Origin: Typhlomys cinereus
Taxonomy: Eukaryota; Chordata; Mammalia; Rodentia; Platacanthomyidae
Length of the DNA stretch: 64,000 bases
Direction: 5' to 3'
Assembly: GCA_023101885.1 (NCBI GenBank)
Contig: JALPQD010000138.1
Coordinates: 124,001 to 188,000, forward strand
Below the pieces are notes generated by a model. The model ran no database searches and was not told where the DNA came from. It saw only the letters and a list, made by a program, of their open reading frames with translations. The position numbers were made by a program, and so were the translations under genes. This document shows positions 45,426 to 57,131 of the stretch, piece by piece. Positions within the stretch are counted from its first letter, which is position 1; each line of letters opens with the position of its first letter.

Positions 45426-45675
45426 CTTTTTTTTTTTCCCCAATTGTGTGTGTGTGTGTGTGTGTAGAACCATGGGCAAATTCGGGAACCATCATGGACC
45501 GCTTCCACCTCCTTGTTTACTCTGTCCTGGGATTCACAGGCTCCACCCTACCAGGACCAGAAACACAGGCCACTCCCGCTTCCACCCGGCGTCTACACGT
45601 GGGGGTCTAGGATCCGAACTCAGGACCTTCCGCCTGCAAGACAGAGGCTTAACCCCTGAGCCACCTCTCCAGCCC
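45426..45675 (-). mobile_element. Young tRNA-derived SINE (family S), antisense
   Basis: T-run, GT tract (45445-45465), 'tagaaccatgggcaaattc', 'gtctaggatccgaactcagg' and 'gagccacctctccagccc'. Exact 15-bp duplications on both sides. Confidence 0.92.
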
Positions 45676-45690
45676 CTACGGCATTACAAT
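45676..45690. repeat. SINE target-site duplication, right copy
   Basis: Second exact copy of CTACGGCATTACAAT. Confidence 0.93.
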
Positions 45691-46094
45691 TTTAACTAGG
45701 CTTTTAAAAAAGCCAGGGAAAGGACGGGAGTGGGGTAACAGCCATGACGTTACAGGGTGTCCTCGAACTCTGGATGGCAGCATTCATCCTGAAGGCTGAG
45801 CTCACCTGGGGATTCTGAGGTGAGACTCTGCAAGATAAGAAGGATTTCTGCTGGCACCAAGCAGTCCCCGAAGCTGTTTGCTCCCTGAGCCTTTGACCTC
45901 ATCCCTTCATCCTCAGATACCGTCTCCTTCCTCTGAATAAACCTCAGGATTTCGGCCCGCACGCTTGATCTGATACAGGTATCTGACATACGTGCACACA
46001 GACACAGACGGATATAGACACAGACACGCACACATGCAGGGTTCTTATGTAGCCCTCTCCCCAAGGTAAGATTCACAAGGTCATTTAGACAGTA
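45691..46094. other. Intronic sequence, nothing recognised
   Basis: Ends in a CA-rich stretch near 45990-46040; no gene signal. Confidence 0.5.
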
Positions 46095-46218
46095 AAGGAA
46101 GGAAGGAACAAAAGAAAGAAGGAAGGAGGGAGGGAGGGAGGGAGGGAGAGAGGGAAGGAAGGAGGGAAAGAAGGAGGGAAGGAGGAAAAGGAGGGAAGGA
46201 GGAAAGGGAGGGAGGAAA
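46095..46218. repeat. GGAA/GGGA purine microsatellite
   Basis: About 120 bp almost free of pyrimidines on the plus strand. The minus-strand frames of 95 and 159 residues here are artefacts of it (poly Ser/Pro/Phe/Leu). Confidence 0.92.
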
Positions 46219-47339
46219 ATCGGGACCACTCCAAAGGGACAACACCAAGCTCAGAGCCCTAGTTACCCTACAAAGCTTCAAGTATGTGCCTGCCACTGCG
46301 CTGGTTCTCATCATTCCCAACACTCCACCTATCCCCCGAACTGCTTTCTGTAAGAAATGCTTGTCCACCTTAAAAAAAAAAAAAAGAAAAAGACAGGCTA
46401 ATTCTCCTTACTTCCTCACATACTTCTCCCTGCCCCATTGCTTCTCCCTCACCAGGAGTAAGCAGTGTTCTCTTTGGAATCTCTGTATTGATAATCCTCT
46501 CATCCCACAATCCCTTCCTCGCTACTTCTTCTAGCATCTCTCTCCAATGACCTGAATGACCCATGCAACTATCTTTGTGGCGGCGGTGGCGGTGGTGTGT
46601 GTGTGTGCGTGTGTATGTGTGCATGTACACACACACATATACACACCCTTTGTATAAGTTAAACACTCAAGTACTAATCATACTCCAACACACAGCCAGA
46701 CCGAGAACCGTCTGAAGACTTTCAACCTTGTCACAAGTGTGATCCCCAAGCTCTTCAAGGCTCTGTGTGTAATCACAAGTCCATGATTCTCTTAAGTGTG
46801 AGTTGTACCAGCCCTACACATGGGGCTCCGCTTCTAGAAGGTCCCCCAAAAAGCAATGTCCAGCACCCCCAGATGTCCAGGCTGGACACAGCGAAGAGGT
46901 AAAAGCTCAGTCTGACAGGAGCTCATGGGGAATCTCGCTATTTTACCATCACAGATGGCTTTGTGGGAAGAGCTGGACTCTGCTGTCCGTGGGTCTGACA
47001 TGTCAGCGTGGCTTCTCCCTAGCCACATCAAGAGCTCCATTGTTAACCTCTACAACCTTTCCCTTTCATACCCAGTAAAGAAATGGTGGGCTTTGCTCCT
47101 ACCCTGAATGCAGGACTTGGAACATCTCAAAAACCTTACACAGAAACGGGCTTCCAGACCATCGTGAGGTTTGAGTGAGAACTGGCAGAGAGAGAGGTGA
47201 CCTGCTCAACTAGGAGGCACTAGGCAGTTGCCTGGTAACAAGTCTTCTGAACCTGGTCCCTTCCAGGATCCCAGGGGTCCTGCAGTGACCTCCTACCCTG
47301 AGGGGTGACAACACTGTCTGGTTGCTGTGATCATGGTTG
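46219..47339. other. Intronic sequence with small microsatellites
   Basis: A-run near 46373-46390, (GGC/GGT)(GT)n near 46579-46640. No gene recognised. Confidence 0.5.
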
Positions 47340-47465
47340 AGAATGAGTCTCCCATGTTTGTTATAAAATAGGCATGGCATTAACTACTTTACACGCAAAA
47401 CACAGGACCTTCCTATCAACTCTAAAGATCATTTGTGCCTAACAGATGTGAAAACTGAGGTTTAA
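47340..47465 (-). repeat. MIR SINE, antisense, diverged
   Basis: 'taactactttacacgcaaaa', 'cctatcaactctaaagat' and 'acagatgtgaaaactgaggt' resemble the antisense MIR tail-to-core. Confidence 0.5.
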
Positions 47466-47474
47466 AAAACTTGC

Positions 47475-47660
47475 TTTGGGTTGGCAAGATGACTCAGTGG
47501 GTAAAAGTGCTTGCTACACAAGTGGGACCACCCAAGTTCAATCCTCACAACCCACAACTGGCTCAGGAAAAGTTGTTCTCTGACTTATACATGCACACTT
47601 CAGTACACACATATCTATACACATACACATACAAAAAAAGTAAAATTAAAAATAAAAAAT
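47475..47660 (+). repeat. B2/B3-like tRNA SINE
   Basis: Head 'ttggcaagatgactcagtgg', B-box-like 'agttcaatcctcacaaccc', CATA-rich stretch and an A-rich tail. Confidence 0.7.
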
Positions 47661-48516
47661 TTAAAAGCTTATTTCAGTTTTCAAGGGTTCATAGCTAATA
47701 AATGCCTCAGAAAATAAAGCAAATTTTAGTACAGGATGAGCGCATGGGAAGCCCACCTAACCACAGGGCCTTTGATGGTTCAAAGGTTCAAGTATGAGAC
47801 ATTCCTATGAAGGGAATAAGCAAAGGTCCCAAAGCAAAATGGCATATCTTCTGCTCTTCTCCATACTGTGGCTCACCTTCCTGCACCCCTTGCTCACTTC
47901 ACCCACTCTTCTGTGGTCCCCTCCACTCCTGGTGCAGGAACGTAACACGGAGCACTTCAGGGAGCACCTAGCTCAGACTCTGTCGAGGCTTCCGGGAATT
48001 TCTGCCATCTTACTTTATCAAAGTGAACATTTAGTTCTAGCTCCGTCCTGGCACTGAAAGTGAAACAGACTTGAAAACACATGGAACATGATCCAAGCCC
48101 AAATTTGACCGCCAGCAAACCCCTAATATGTGTCTCCCAAGTCTCACCTCCCTTTTCCAGCTTCCTCCTTCCACCACCTAAGGCAGGGAGATGTCATAAG
48201 GAACAGCCACATTCATTCAAAGTAGAAAACAGACTGGCTGAGAAATGACAGCGCACAACGAATAAAGAGTTTTCCCCTCCTTGACCCAGAGAAGTCAACC
48301 AACACATCCCTTGGTTTTATCTCTCCTGGGCACCCCAGCTACTGGGGTTTTCTCCTCTTAACTAGGAGGGTCTCTCACTGTGCCCTCCCCGCTTCTCTGC
48401 ATGTGTCTGAGAACCTCCCTATCAGCCTGGAATAGATCCCTTTCCCCAGAGCAACAGGAAGATCCAGCAGGAGGATTAGGGGCTGCTGACCAGGTTAAAT
48501 GCTTAGGCCCAAGTTT
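47661..48516. other. Intronic sequence, nothing recognised
   Basis: No repeat or exon recognised. Short frame 47794-48057 begins in plausible hydrophobic sequence but has no supporting splice context. Confidence 0.5.
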
Positions 48517-48790
48517 GGGGCTGGAGAGGTGGCTCAGGGGTTAAGCCTCTGACTTGCAGGTGGAAGGTCCTGAGTTCGGATCCTAGACCCCATGTATAGA
48601 CGCCGGGCAGAAGCGGGGGCGGCCTGCATTTCTGGTCCTGGTAGGGCGGAGCCTGTGAATCCCCGGGCAGAAAAAACAAAGAGGAGGTGGAGGCGGTCCG
48701 TGGTGGTTCTGAATTCACCCGTGGTTCTACACACACACACATACACGCACACACGCACAATTGAATAAAATAATAAATTTTTTTTTAAAA
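48517..48790 (+). mobile_element. Young tRNA-derived SINE (family S)
   Basis: GGGGCTGGAGAGGTGGCTCA head, GTTCGGATCC B-box, CA tail and T/A-rich end. Flanking duplication AAATGCTTAGGCC(C)AAGT at about 48497 and 48791 differs by one inserted/substituted base. Confidence 0.9.
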
Positions 48791-48854
48791 AAATGCTTAG
48801 GCCAAAGTGTTTATCCTAAACTCTGGTTGTGTCTGTAACTTCAAATTCATTTCA

Positions 48855-49078
48855 CACATACACACACAGATATACACATAGACATATATGCACACAAACA
48901 GGCACACACATACACACACACAGAGATGTAAACACACATATATGCACACAGACACAGAGAGAGATACACATAGACATATGTACACAGACAGGCATATACA
49001 CATCACATACAGAGACAAGCAGAAAGAGAAAGGGAAGAGAGATACATATGCTCACAGACAGGCACAGACAGACAGACA

Positions 49079-49112
<34 letters not shown>
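48855..49112. repeat. Compound CA / CACAGA / ACATAT satellite tract
   Basis: Over 250 bp of CA-based words with GACA, GAGA and CATATA variants, ending in a pure (CA)16-like run (about 49080-49112). All frames in it (His/Thr or Val/Cys-rich) are artefacts. Confidence 0.93.
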
Positions 49113-49117
<5 letters not shown>

Positions 49118-49369
49118 TCCCAGAGGATTCTTCAAACCAAGAGAGAAATGACACAAACATTTTTTCACTGTGACTCCTGGGGACCACCGAAGAAGCCCCT
49201 CCTCCTTGACTTGCCTGTCACTATCCCCACCACCCTATCTCAGACAAGGCATACAAGCCACAGCCACCTTCCCTCCCCCTTCCTCAGACCCTTCGGTGGC
49301 ACCTCGGGGCTGCTGTCTCTCCAGGCCTGCTGTGACTTTCAGAAAGCAGAGCATATCTATTTTTAGTCC

Positions 49370-49935
49370 TTCTCGGCCTAATAATACTCCCCAACACCCA
49401 TTCAGCTTAATCACTTTATTGAGGACAAGGAGCAGGCTCTGCAGCCCGGGCGCTTCTGATGTTTAGGAAGTAGTAAAATGTTCAAACTGGTTAAAAATGA
49501 CACTCATTGGCTTGCCTTTGGTGTTTCTGAAACCCTAATTGTGGCTGAGGATCTAAAGAACCGTGTAGGTTTCAGACTTTGGCTCTCTGACCCCCCTGTA
49601 CCATAATTGAGGTGTTACATTACAACCTCGGCCCTGACATCTGCAGGCGCAACACTCAGAAGGCTGGAGGCGCCACACTTCTCCCGGCAGAAATACGGCC
49701 TGTCACAACTAATGTCCATCTCCCCACAGGGGGCGGAAAACAAGCCCTCCCTGTTTCTGGGTCGTCCTATGCAAAAGGCCCCAAGTGTGTGTGGGAGGTG
49801 GGGCGCTCTGTCCAGGACCAAGCCTGTGCATAGCGTTTTTAAAGCGCTCCTGACAACCAAAAATGACATCGAGCTGCTGCTTGAAAGCAGGCGGTTTGTT
49901 TGGTGTAATTAGAGGACCTGAGAATTCGGAGCGTG
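49370..49935. promoter_or_regulatory. Candidate conserved non-coding element
   Basis: Repeat-free block with 'ggcctaataatactcc', 'cagcttaatcactttattg', 'cctttggtgtttctgaaacc', 'aaccgtgtaggtttcag' and, at its end, 'ttgtttggtgtaattagagg'. Motif-rich and single-copy in appearance. Confidence 0.4.
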
Positions 49936-50164
49936 CAGAAAATAGACTGTTGGCAGTGCTTCCGCACGCACCTTGGAGACCGTGACTTCCAGAGCGCTGG
50001 GGTCAGCAGGCGATCTGTACCCCCGTGAACTGGGGCTCAGATGTGGAGGCTGGGAAAGCTGACCGATGGAAATGACGCCCCTCAGGCTGAGGCTAGGGAC
50101 TTTCAAGACTAAGCATCCCAGAGAGTCTAGTTCACCTCTGCCTCTTGATGTGCAATCTCGGGAA

Positions 50165-50270
50165 GCAACAGGGTCTCATCTTTAATGGGCACAGTGACAA
50201 TCCTCCTGCCTTGGTCTTCCATGTGCGCTGGGATTACAGATGTGTGCCACCATGCCGGACCACACACCTA
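50165..50270 (-). repeat. B1-like SINE, antisense
   Basis: 'caacagggtctcatctttaa', 'atcctcctgccttggtcttc' and 'gctgggattacagatgtgtg' then 'ccaccatgccggacc' are the antisense B1/Alu-like order. Confidence 0.7.
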
Positions 50271-51404
50271 CACACCTTTCCTTCTTAGACAAGGTGTGTG
50301 AAGCATCTTGCTCTTCACAAGGCAGAGGCACAATGCCTCATTAACTTTCCCAGCTAATTTTACAATTTAACCAAACACCACATCTCTGCCTCTATTCAGC
50401 CAGCCTCTGACTGTGACGAACTTATAATTGCTAAGACGAAGGAAATGATTCGGCCCAGGCTAGAGATGGAAGGCAAAAGCTTGGGGAAAAAAATCACTGC
50501 ATACAGATGTGAAAAAAAATTCATAGAATCATTAAAAAAAAAAAAAAAAAAAAAAAACCAGTTCTGCACATGCCCCCAGAGCAGACAGAATTCTGGGCTG
50601 TACAGGGTGGAAAAGTGAGGAAAGACAGCCAGATGACCATGTGGTAGCAGAAAGACGGACTGCTCGGGTAACAGTGCTTCTTACTATCACTTGGGGGGGG
50701 GCAGGGGCTATATTGGGAAGCAGTTACATGCTGTCCTCTAGAGGCAGGGGGAGAGGGGGGTGTGATTCAATGCTGCTGGGCAGTAGGCCAGAGGGCAGGC
50801 AGGGCCACCCCGAGGACAGATCAGCTTGGCCATACCCGAAGGGCCCTTCCAAAGCTCACTCAACACCTACTGGGCACCCAGTAAACACAGACTCCTGAAG
50901 GTGCAGTTTGAAGCTCCTGAGTGGAGGCAGAATTCAGTGGGGCGGCAGCACAGCACAGAAGTGACACAGTCAGTAACTCTAAGGGACAGACACACTTAGG
51001 GGTTGTCCTAGGGAACCTATTTATTTAGGCCTTACCAACCCAGGCTTGACAGAATACCAGAGAGACAGAGAGTCTGAGACCCCCCTCATACCCGTGGAAA
51101 ACACTGCTCTGTAAGTCTCCTCTGCTCCCCCCATCGCCCCAAAAGCTTCCACTTTGGGTGATACCAGATCCAAAACCTCTCAATTAAGGCCAAACTGACC
51201 ATCACAGGGTTCCTGCAGACATACTGGGCTGATGTCCATAGGAAGACTAGGCCCAGCAGCGAGCAATCCCCAAGGAACAGCAGTTTGCTTCAAAATGGTC
51301 TCCAAGCTTTGATCTGTTCCAGGGCTCCTTTAGGAACCAGTGAGGAAGACTCCAGAGAATCCTAAGCTTCAGGGCGCTCCATCCTCACCCGGAGCCATCC
51401 TGCC
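50271..51404. other. Intronic sequence, nothing recognised
   Basis: Contains a 24-A run at 50534-50557 and G-runs near 50692-50704. No gene recognised. Confidence 0.5.
50534..50557. repeat. Poly-A tract
   Basis: 24 consecutive A. No clear retroelement body upstream. Confidence 0.95.
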
Positions 51405-51575
51405 ACTGAAAGGGCTGCGGCCTTGCATATCACACCGCCGACAGGACTCCGCTGCGGATGAGTTCTCGGCGCTCAATTAGCTTCTAATAGCCGGCGAGAG
51501 AGCCGTGAGGTTCCATCCACCTACCCCGGAAGGCTTTTTATCCCAACTATCTAATGAAAAGTTTAAAACTTGAGG
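51405..51575. promoter_or_regulatory. Candidate conserved non-coding element with homeodomain sites
   Basis: Repeat-free block with an unusual number of CpGs ('caccgccgacagg', 'tctcggcgctcaattagctt', 'atagccggcgagagagccg') next to CAATTAG and 'cccaactatctaatg'. CpG retention suggests either constraint or low germline methylation. Confidence 0.4.
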
Positions 51576-51576
51576 A

Positions 51577-51606
51577 TTTTTTTTTCTTCTTCTTCTTCTT
51601 CTTTTC
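51577..51606. repeat. T-run plus (TTC)n microsatellite
   Basis: Nine T then eight CTT/TTC trinucleotides. Confidence 0.9.
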
Positions 51607-52021
51607 CCTGGCATGCGAAAGAATTCTGATCCAAACAGGTCTGGCTGGGAGAAGGAGGAGGATGATGCCAACTATGAGAAAAATTCTAGAAGTGCTGTGT
51701 GTTGTGCTGATGCACAGATGGACACAGACAAGTGCCTACAGAAGCCCTGAGCTGGCCCACCTTCAGGGATGCACCCGCATGCAGCGCAGCTCACCAGGCC
51801 GCTGGGCAGAGGTGGTACCCGGGCCTTGGGGGCAGAGGGCTCATTTGAGACAGTTCTCTTAGCGCTTCCACTGGCCCTTTGGGTGGCCAGTACTCTAAGC
51901 ACTGTGCTCTCTGCCTAGGCTTTGTGGTGCTCTGGGCATTCAAAGTTTATGCACGCTTGGGTTCATATCAATTCCTACACAAAGAATTCTTCTGGGAATT
52001 GTCCCATTTTACTTTCTCAGT

Positions 52022-52024
<3 letters not shown>

Positions 52025-52074
<50 letters not shown>
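52025..52074. repeat. (TC)n microsatellite
   Basis: About 24 uninterrupted CT dinucleotides. Confidence 0.95.
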
Positions 52075-52077
<3 letters not shown>

Positions 52078-52137
52078 GTTGTCCCTAGGAACTTACTCAT
52101 TCCAGGTAGGCATTCTATCACAGAGATACATCCAAAG

Positions 52138-52265
52138 CTTGTTTTTTGTTTTGTTTTGTTTTGTTTTTTGAGACACACCTTACCATGTTGCCCCAACTGG
52201 CCCAGAAGTCACTATGTAGCCCAGGCTAGTACAGAACTTTCAAGCATCCCACACACATCCTGGCA
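52138..52265 (-). repeat. B1-like SINE, antisense, with (GTTTT)n tail
   Basis: A GTTTT pentamer tail, 'ttttttgagacacacctt', 'atgttgccccaactggccc', 'tatgtagcccaggctagtac' are the antisense B1/Alu-like order. Confidence 0.7.
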
Positions 52266-54499
52266 GTCGTTTCCATGTTCACTGTAGTGTTTCTCAACCT
52301 TCTGGCCAAGGAGAACCGCAACGCTCTCAGGCATCTCGTGGCCTCTGGTGCAAGAAACCAAGGCTCTAACCCTCTGGGGGAGGCTGTGGGCAGAGGAGGA
52401 GGAATGAGAGAGGCCTGGGTGGTTGGTTCTGGCTCACAGATGTTCTTCCTATCTAGAAAAGCAGGTGCCTACTTAGCATGAGCTCCTCCTAGACACAGCA
52501 GCCAGACAACCCCTTCCAGAAGATTCTTCTCACCTCCCTGGGATGTTGCCACTGCTCAAAACCTCTGCAGCATCCCGCAAAGGACAGCAGCTTCCAACTC
52601 CTGTCTGCCTTGTCACATACCACAGGCTCTGGGCTCAGCCTCTAACTGCTAGATTCATTCATAATGAGATTCCCCCAAAAGATTCCCCCAGGTGTTTCCC
52701 TAGGGACCAACCAGAACCAGTCCGGTTCTCAATGGGCAGGTGCTTCATCCCCCAGGGGAGGTTCTAGCATCTCCAATGTGTGCCTAAGGATGATGAAGCT
52801 GTATGGATGATGAAGAACAGAAGTAGCTAGCCTCATGTCAGGGGCTCTAGGACAAGGTCTGAAAGAGAGACCCCCATCTTCTTTGGGGGAAGGGGTCACA
52901 GTCTAAGACACTGAACGTCTGAGGAACTAGGAACGGCCCGTGCTCTGGGGTCATACAGAGATGCTGCATGTCTAAGGAGCCAGTAACAGCCCATGTGCTC
53001 ACACGTACATGAGTGGTAGCACAGGTCGGCAGGGGCTTTCACTCCTGACCCCAGGGGGCCTCTTCCCCAGGAGCTGAACACCTAACCGGGTGACCGTGCA
53101 GGAATGACCACAGACAGCTAGCTGTCTCTTCCTACCTCTCCACTCTGTGGGGTCATGGAGGTGGAAGGCATGGGGGGGAGCGTGATACAGCCAAGCTCTT
53201 CCTGGAGGTGGAACCACATAATGATCCACAGATTGCGCCCCCCCCCCCCATGCATACACACTCCTCATCCTCCTCCAGCCCACTAAGGCACTGCGGAGAA
53301 GTGACGCCCACTCATCACCAACCTCCGAACACATGCTGCTCGGGCAGCATGGGAGAGGTTAACAAGCCACACCTGCTCCCCATGGCTGGCCCAGGTGCGA
53401 GGCTGGGAAGCAGCAGCCAGTTACCTCCCGTCCCCTGAGCCCTTTCTGGTTTCTGCTCCCTGGTCACCAGGACACTGGCTAGCTCGACGAACAAAAGCAG
53501 AAGCAGAGGAACTCCACAGCACGAGGCTAGGGTTTGGGTACCACAGTATGCACTCCAGCAAAGTTAGGGAGCAGGTGTGTATGGGGGTCAGGGGAGAAGA
53601 CCTAGATGTGAATCCAGCCTACCGCTTCCTGGCTGTCTAATCTTAAAGGACCCTTCCGGCCTCGGCGTCCTCTATGAAATGAAATCAGCACCCAGCACTG
53701 ATATCAGTCTGGGTTCAGAACGGCCAATGCTCCACCGAACCCAGAACCCAGCAGGAATGCAGGAAACGTGAAGTGCTTTTCTTTCCTTCCTATGGTCCTA
53801 CCGCAACCCTGAAACGAGTCTGTGCTGTGTACCAGGCTGTGGGGAAACAAGGAAACAGGCTCTGATAAGGTTTGCTTCCCTACCCATCTCCAGGGATGGT
53901 ACCTGGAGGTGGCAGCAGAAAGGATCATACATTCAAAAAGCCACTGAGTTCTAACTACTGTTCCAGTTCCAACGCTAGGTAGTATGGAGAGTCACAGATA
54001 CACACCCATCACATGTTCCCAAGAAGCTTGGGGTCCAGTAGGTAAAAAGGGGCAGGGGACTAGACAGCTCTTTAACAAAGAAAGCGACAGGTGTCTCGAG
54101 AGGGTAGCTGATGGCCAAGAGCCACCAGAAGGGTGTGGCCTCCTGCCCTGCCCAGAGAGGCAGGGTCTAGGCAAAGTGGGCTTACTTTTAAAAGGCAGGA
54201 GAGAAGAGTCCACTGCTCTGTGGGTCTGGCACTGTTCCTAGAGAGAAGGAAACGGGTCTATTTAAAACGACAAGGGGCAGATCAGAACTCCTGTTTCTTG
54301 GAACTGAGTGGGAACCCAACAACCAATGCTATCAAAACCCCCAGGGATTCCTGAAAAAAAAAAAATCACTGAGCAGTTACCAGGATCATCATACCTGGCC
54401 ATCTGAAAGGCAGGGTCCTGGCCTGAGGGGGGAGGAGCTAGAGGGGAGAGGAGGGGATGGAGAGAAGGGGAATGGCTCCTCAAATATGGACCAGCACAG
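52266..54499. other. Intronic sequence, nothing recognised
   Basis: About 2.2 kb of moderately GC-rich sequence. Frames up to 111 residues on both strands lack domains. A (C)n run lies at 53239-53249. Confidence 0.5.
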
Positions 54500-54727
54500 A
54501 AAATGTATGCATGATCGTTGCTTTATTACCTCATTAATTCAGTAATTTCAGAAAAAAGAAATTTTTTATTTATGTTTCATTTACCAAATCAGAAGAAAAG
54601 AGATCCCCAGTGCTAAAATAACACCTCAAGGCATCTATTTTAATCTGTTAGAAAAATAAAATAACAAGGGAATGAAGAGGAAGAGTTAAAAAGAAACTAG
54701 CCCCTGATTTCTATGCAATCTCTCCCA

Positions 54728-54776
<49 letters not shown>

Positions 54777-55170
54777 AGCCAACCCTCTCTGAGAGCCTTC
54801 CTGGCTGCTGAAAACCGAGCTTGTCAAAAAAAACAAATCCATAATGGCCCGAGGCTGCTCTCCAATCTATTTTCTGCTCAGCTGGTTTTAAATGAAGTTA
54901 TTATGAGTCATTAAAACACCCGCAAGCCAGTGGAAGTCAGCCAATTACAATTTTAAATTTAGCCTGTTCTCTGCTCCATTCTCTTGTTTTCTTCCTTTGC
55001 CCACAGAATACCGCTGCTGTTATTTTTTTCCCCTCCCTTCCTCTGCCCAAAGTGGAAGAGACAGTTATGAAAAAGGCATACTACGGCATGCCGCGCAGAA
55101 CCATTCACATGAAACCCAAATTATTAATTATTTTTTTTAAAAATGCAAACTTCCGCCCCTTACAGTTCAA
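54500..55170. promoter_or_regulatory. Candidate conserved non-coding element, AT-rich
   Basis: Repeat-poor AT-rich block ('ctcattaattcagtaatttc', 'ttaccaaatcagaag', 'taaatgaagttattatgagt', 'cattaaaacacccgc', 'caaattattaattatttttt'), interrupted by a GA microsatellite at 54731-54772. Homeodomain and TGAGTCA-like words are frequent. Confidence 0.45.
54731..54772. repeat. (GA)n microsatellite
   Basis: About 21 GA units with no interruption. Confidence 0.95.
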
Positions 55171-56800
55171 CTCCTAAGTTTCTTTTAGGCCTTAGCCCAA
55201 TGGATTTCTGGAGGGGCGGGGGAGGAAGAAGAGGAGAGAACTTTGCTCTGGACCCTAAAGGTCAGGAGGCCACTTTGAAAATGTAAAGGTTCTTCATTGG
55301 GGTCTTCTTGGGAAACATTCACCAGTGTGGCACCAATGGACCTGCTCTTCGTAGAAATCCCGAGGGACAGCATGTGCCACCAAAGCCTCAGAATTGGCAA
55401 CAAATAAGGAAGTCAAGATTTCCAAGGTGAAGCCGGCTTGCAATCACGCGTGAATGTCGGTGGAAGCCGCTAGATATCATGAGCTCATTTCGTTTTTAAA
55501 TCTTAAAGGTAATGGTCTGTGTGGGCCCATTACAGCAGAGGGACGATTTTGAGTATTTCATGTAAATGCTTCTTCTCAATCTCTTCCTCTCCCCCCCCCA
55601 CCCCATGCTTGCACATACAACACGTGCGCACATGGGGTCTGATTAAGATTCCACCTCACGCTTCTGGAACTGTCGTGACATGTCTCCTACCCACACGCCT
55701 GTCCAGTCCCACACCAGATGAGCCTGGAACCCTGAGACCAGACCTGAGTCCTCTTCAAGCACCTTCCATTACTCTCTCAGGACCCCCCCCCCCCCGCCTA
55801 CGTCCGCCACCTCTGCACAGACACCCAGGGCACACCCGGCAAGAGAGCTAGTCCTCTACCCAAGGCAGAATTCTGATTCTACCCCTGCAAAGGAACCGAA
55901 GCCACAGAATCAAGCAGAAGGGCTGACCAGAAACGCCAAAGCTTGGTCCATGGCAGCACAGAGGCTGGGTGTAGACACTCATCTCTACCTGCCTAGGGGT
56001 TCTGGGTGCCACAGAATACACGCCTACCTGCCGCCAGCCAGTCACGTGTAGAGGAACGGCTTCTAGACTCCTGCAATGGTTTTCCAAAAGCAGGAGGAAG
56101 ACTTGGCTTGAGGCCTGCAAGGACCACTGCCCTGCTCTGACAGTCCCCAGACACCACCATCCTGTCCCTATCCTCAGTTTCCACACTCAGTTGTTTTGCC
56201 GGTGGGGGCTCTCAACCAGAGGCTCCTCCTAAAGGCTCGTGGAAGACTGTCTACCTGAGATACCAATGCTTAGCTGTTCTCCATGTTGTGGCTGCCGTCC
56301 CCCAGAATCTCTAAACACTGGAGATTCAGGATTCTTTGTGGAGGGAGCAGTGCCCCAAAACTGTATAAGCCTTAGGACTCACCAAGCCTAGCTCTCCCCT
56401 AGTTAGACAAATACTGCAGTTACAGGCTACTCATTATTCAAAAATACTAATCGAAAGCCTGCTAAGCGCCAGGTGCTCTGCCAGGCAACCAGCACGGGAG
56501 AGTCTGGAGGCTTCTACATTCAGGTGTACAGTGTGTGTCTGCACAAGCTTGGGGCCCCAAGACAGAATCCTCAGGAGCAGAGTCCAAAAAGCCTAGCCGT
56601 GCTAGTCTATCAGCCCATCTTCAGCTCCATTTGCAAAATTGTGTCTGAGTTAACAACGTGCCTTCCTGCTGTCAGGAGCATGGGCGATCTGGAAAAAGTA
56701 ACTCCCTTTCCCACAACCAGTTTAACCAATAATAGTTCCTGGAAGGATCGGTACCCTCGCGAGATCTCTCCCTTCCATGATGAACCCTTATGAAATTCAA
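55171..56800. other. Intronic sequence, nothing recognised
   Basis: No repeat or exon recognised. C-runs at 55590-55600 and 55783-55796. Confidence 0.5.
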
Positions 56801-56838
<38 letters not shown>

Positions 56839-56850
56839 ACACACACACAG
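56801..56850. repeat. (CA)n microsatellite
   Basis: CA repeat with one ATA interruption, without a recognisable SINE body on either side. Confidence 0.95.
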
Positions 56851-57131
56851 ACTGGTTGGAAGAAGGTTTTCAATGGGGCGGATGTGTTTGGGCAATAGAG
56901 GGTGAGAGCAGCTTACTCACTGCATACATGTAAGAATAAAGACACAAAAACTGAAGTGAGTGTTCCAAAATGTATCTGAGACTTGGGAAGTGCAAGAGCC
57001 ATGCCTCAGAGCCCCTCTGTGATCGATCGATCCCCTCACAAGGCAGGGGGCAGCGACACACAGGCTCCCAGTATGTCCTCTGGCCACTTGCTCCAGAGTT
57101 CTTGCCAGGGCTCTGGGTGACATAATGTTCC

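Noticed and set aside
46081..46368. Poly Ser/Pro/Leu minus-strand frames
   Set aside because: Translation of a GGAA/GGGA microsatellite.
37395..48790. tRNA genes at the GGGGCTGGAGAGGTGGCTCA segments
   Set aside because: A and B boxes are present, but the body does not fold as a cloverleaf with an anticodon arm and the copies carry tails and target-site duplications; they are tRNA-derived SINEs.
48829..49187. His/Thr- and Val/Cys-rich frames of 73-114 residues on both strands
   Set aside because: They are translations of a CA-based satellite.
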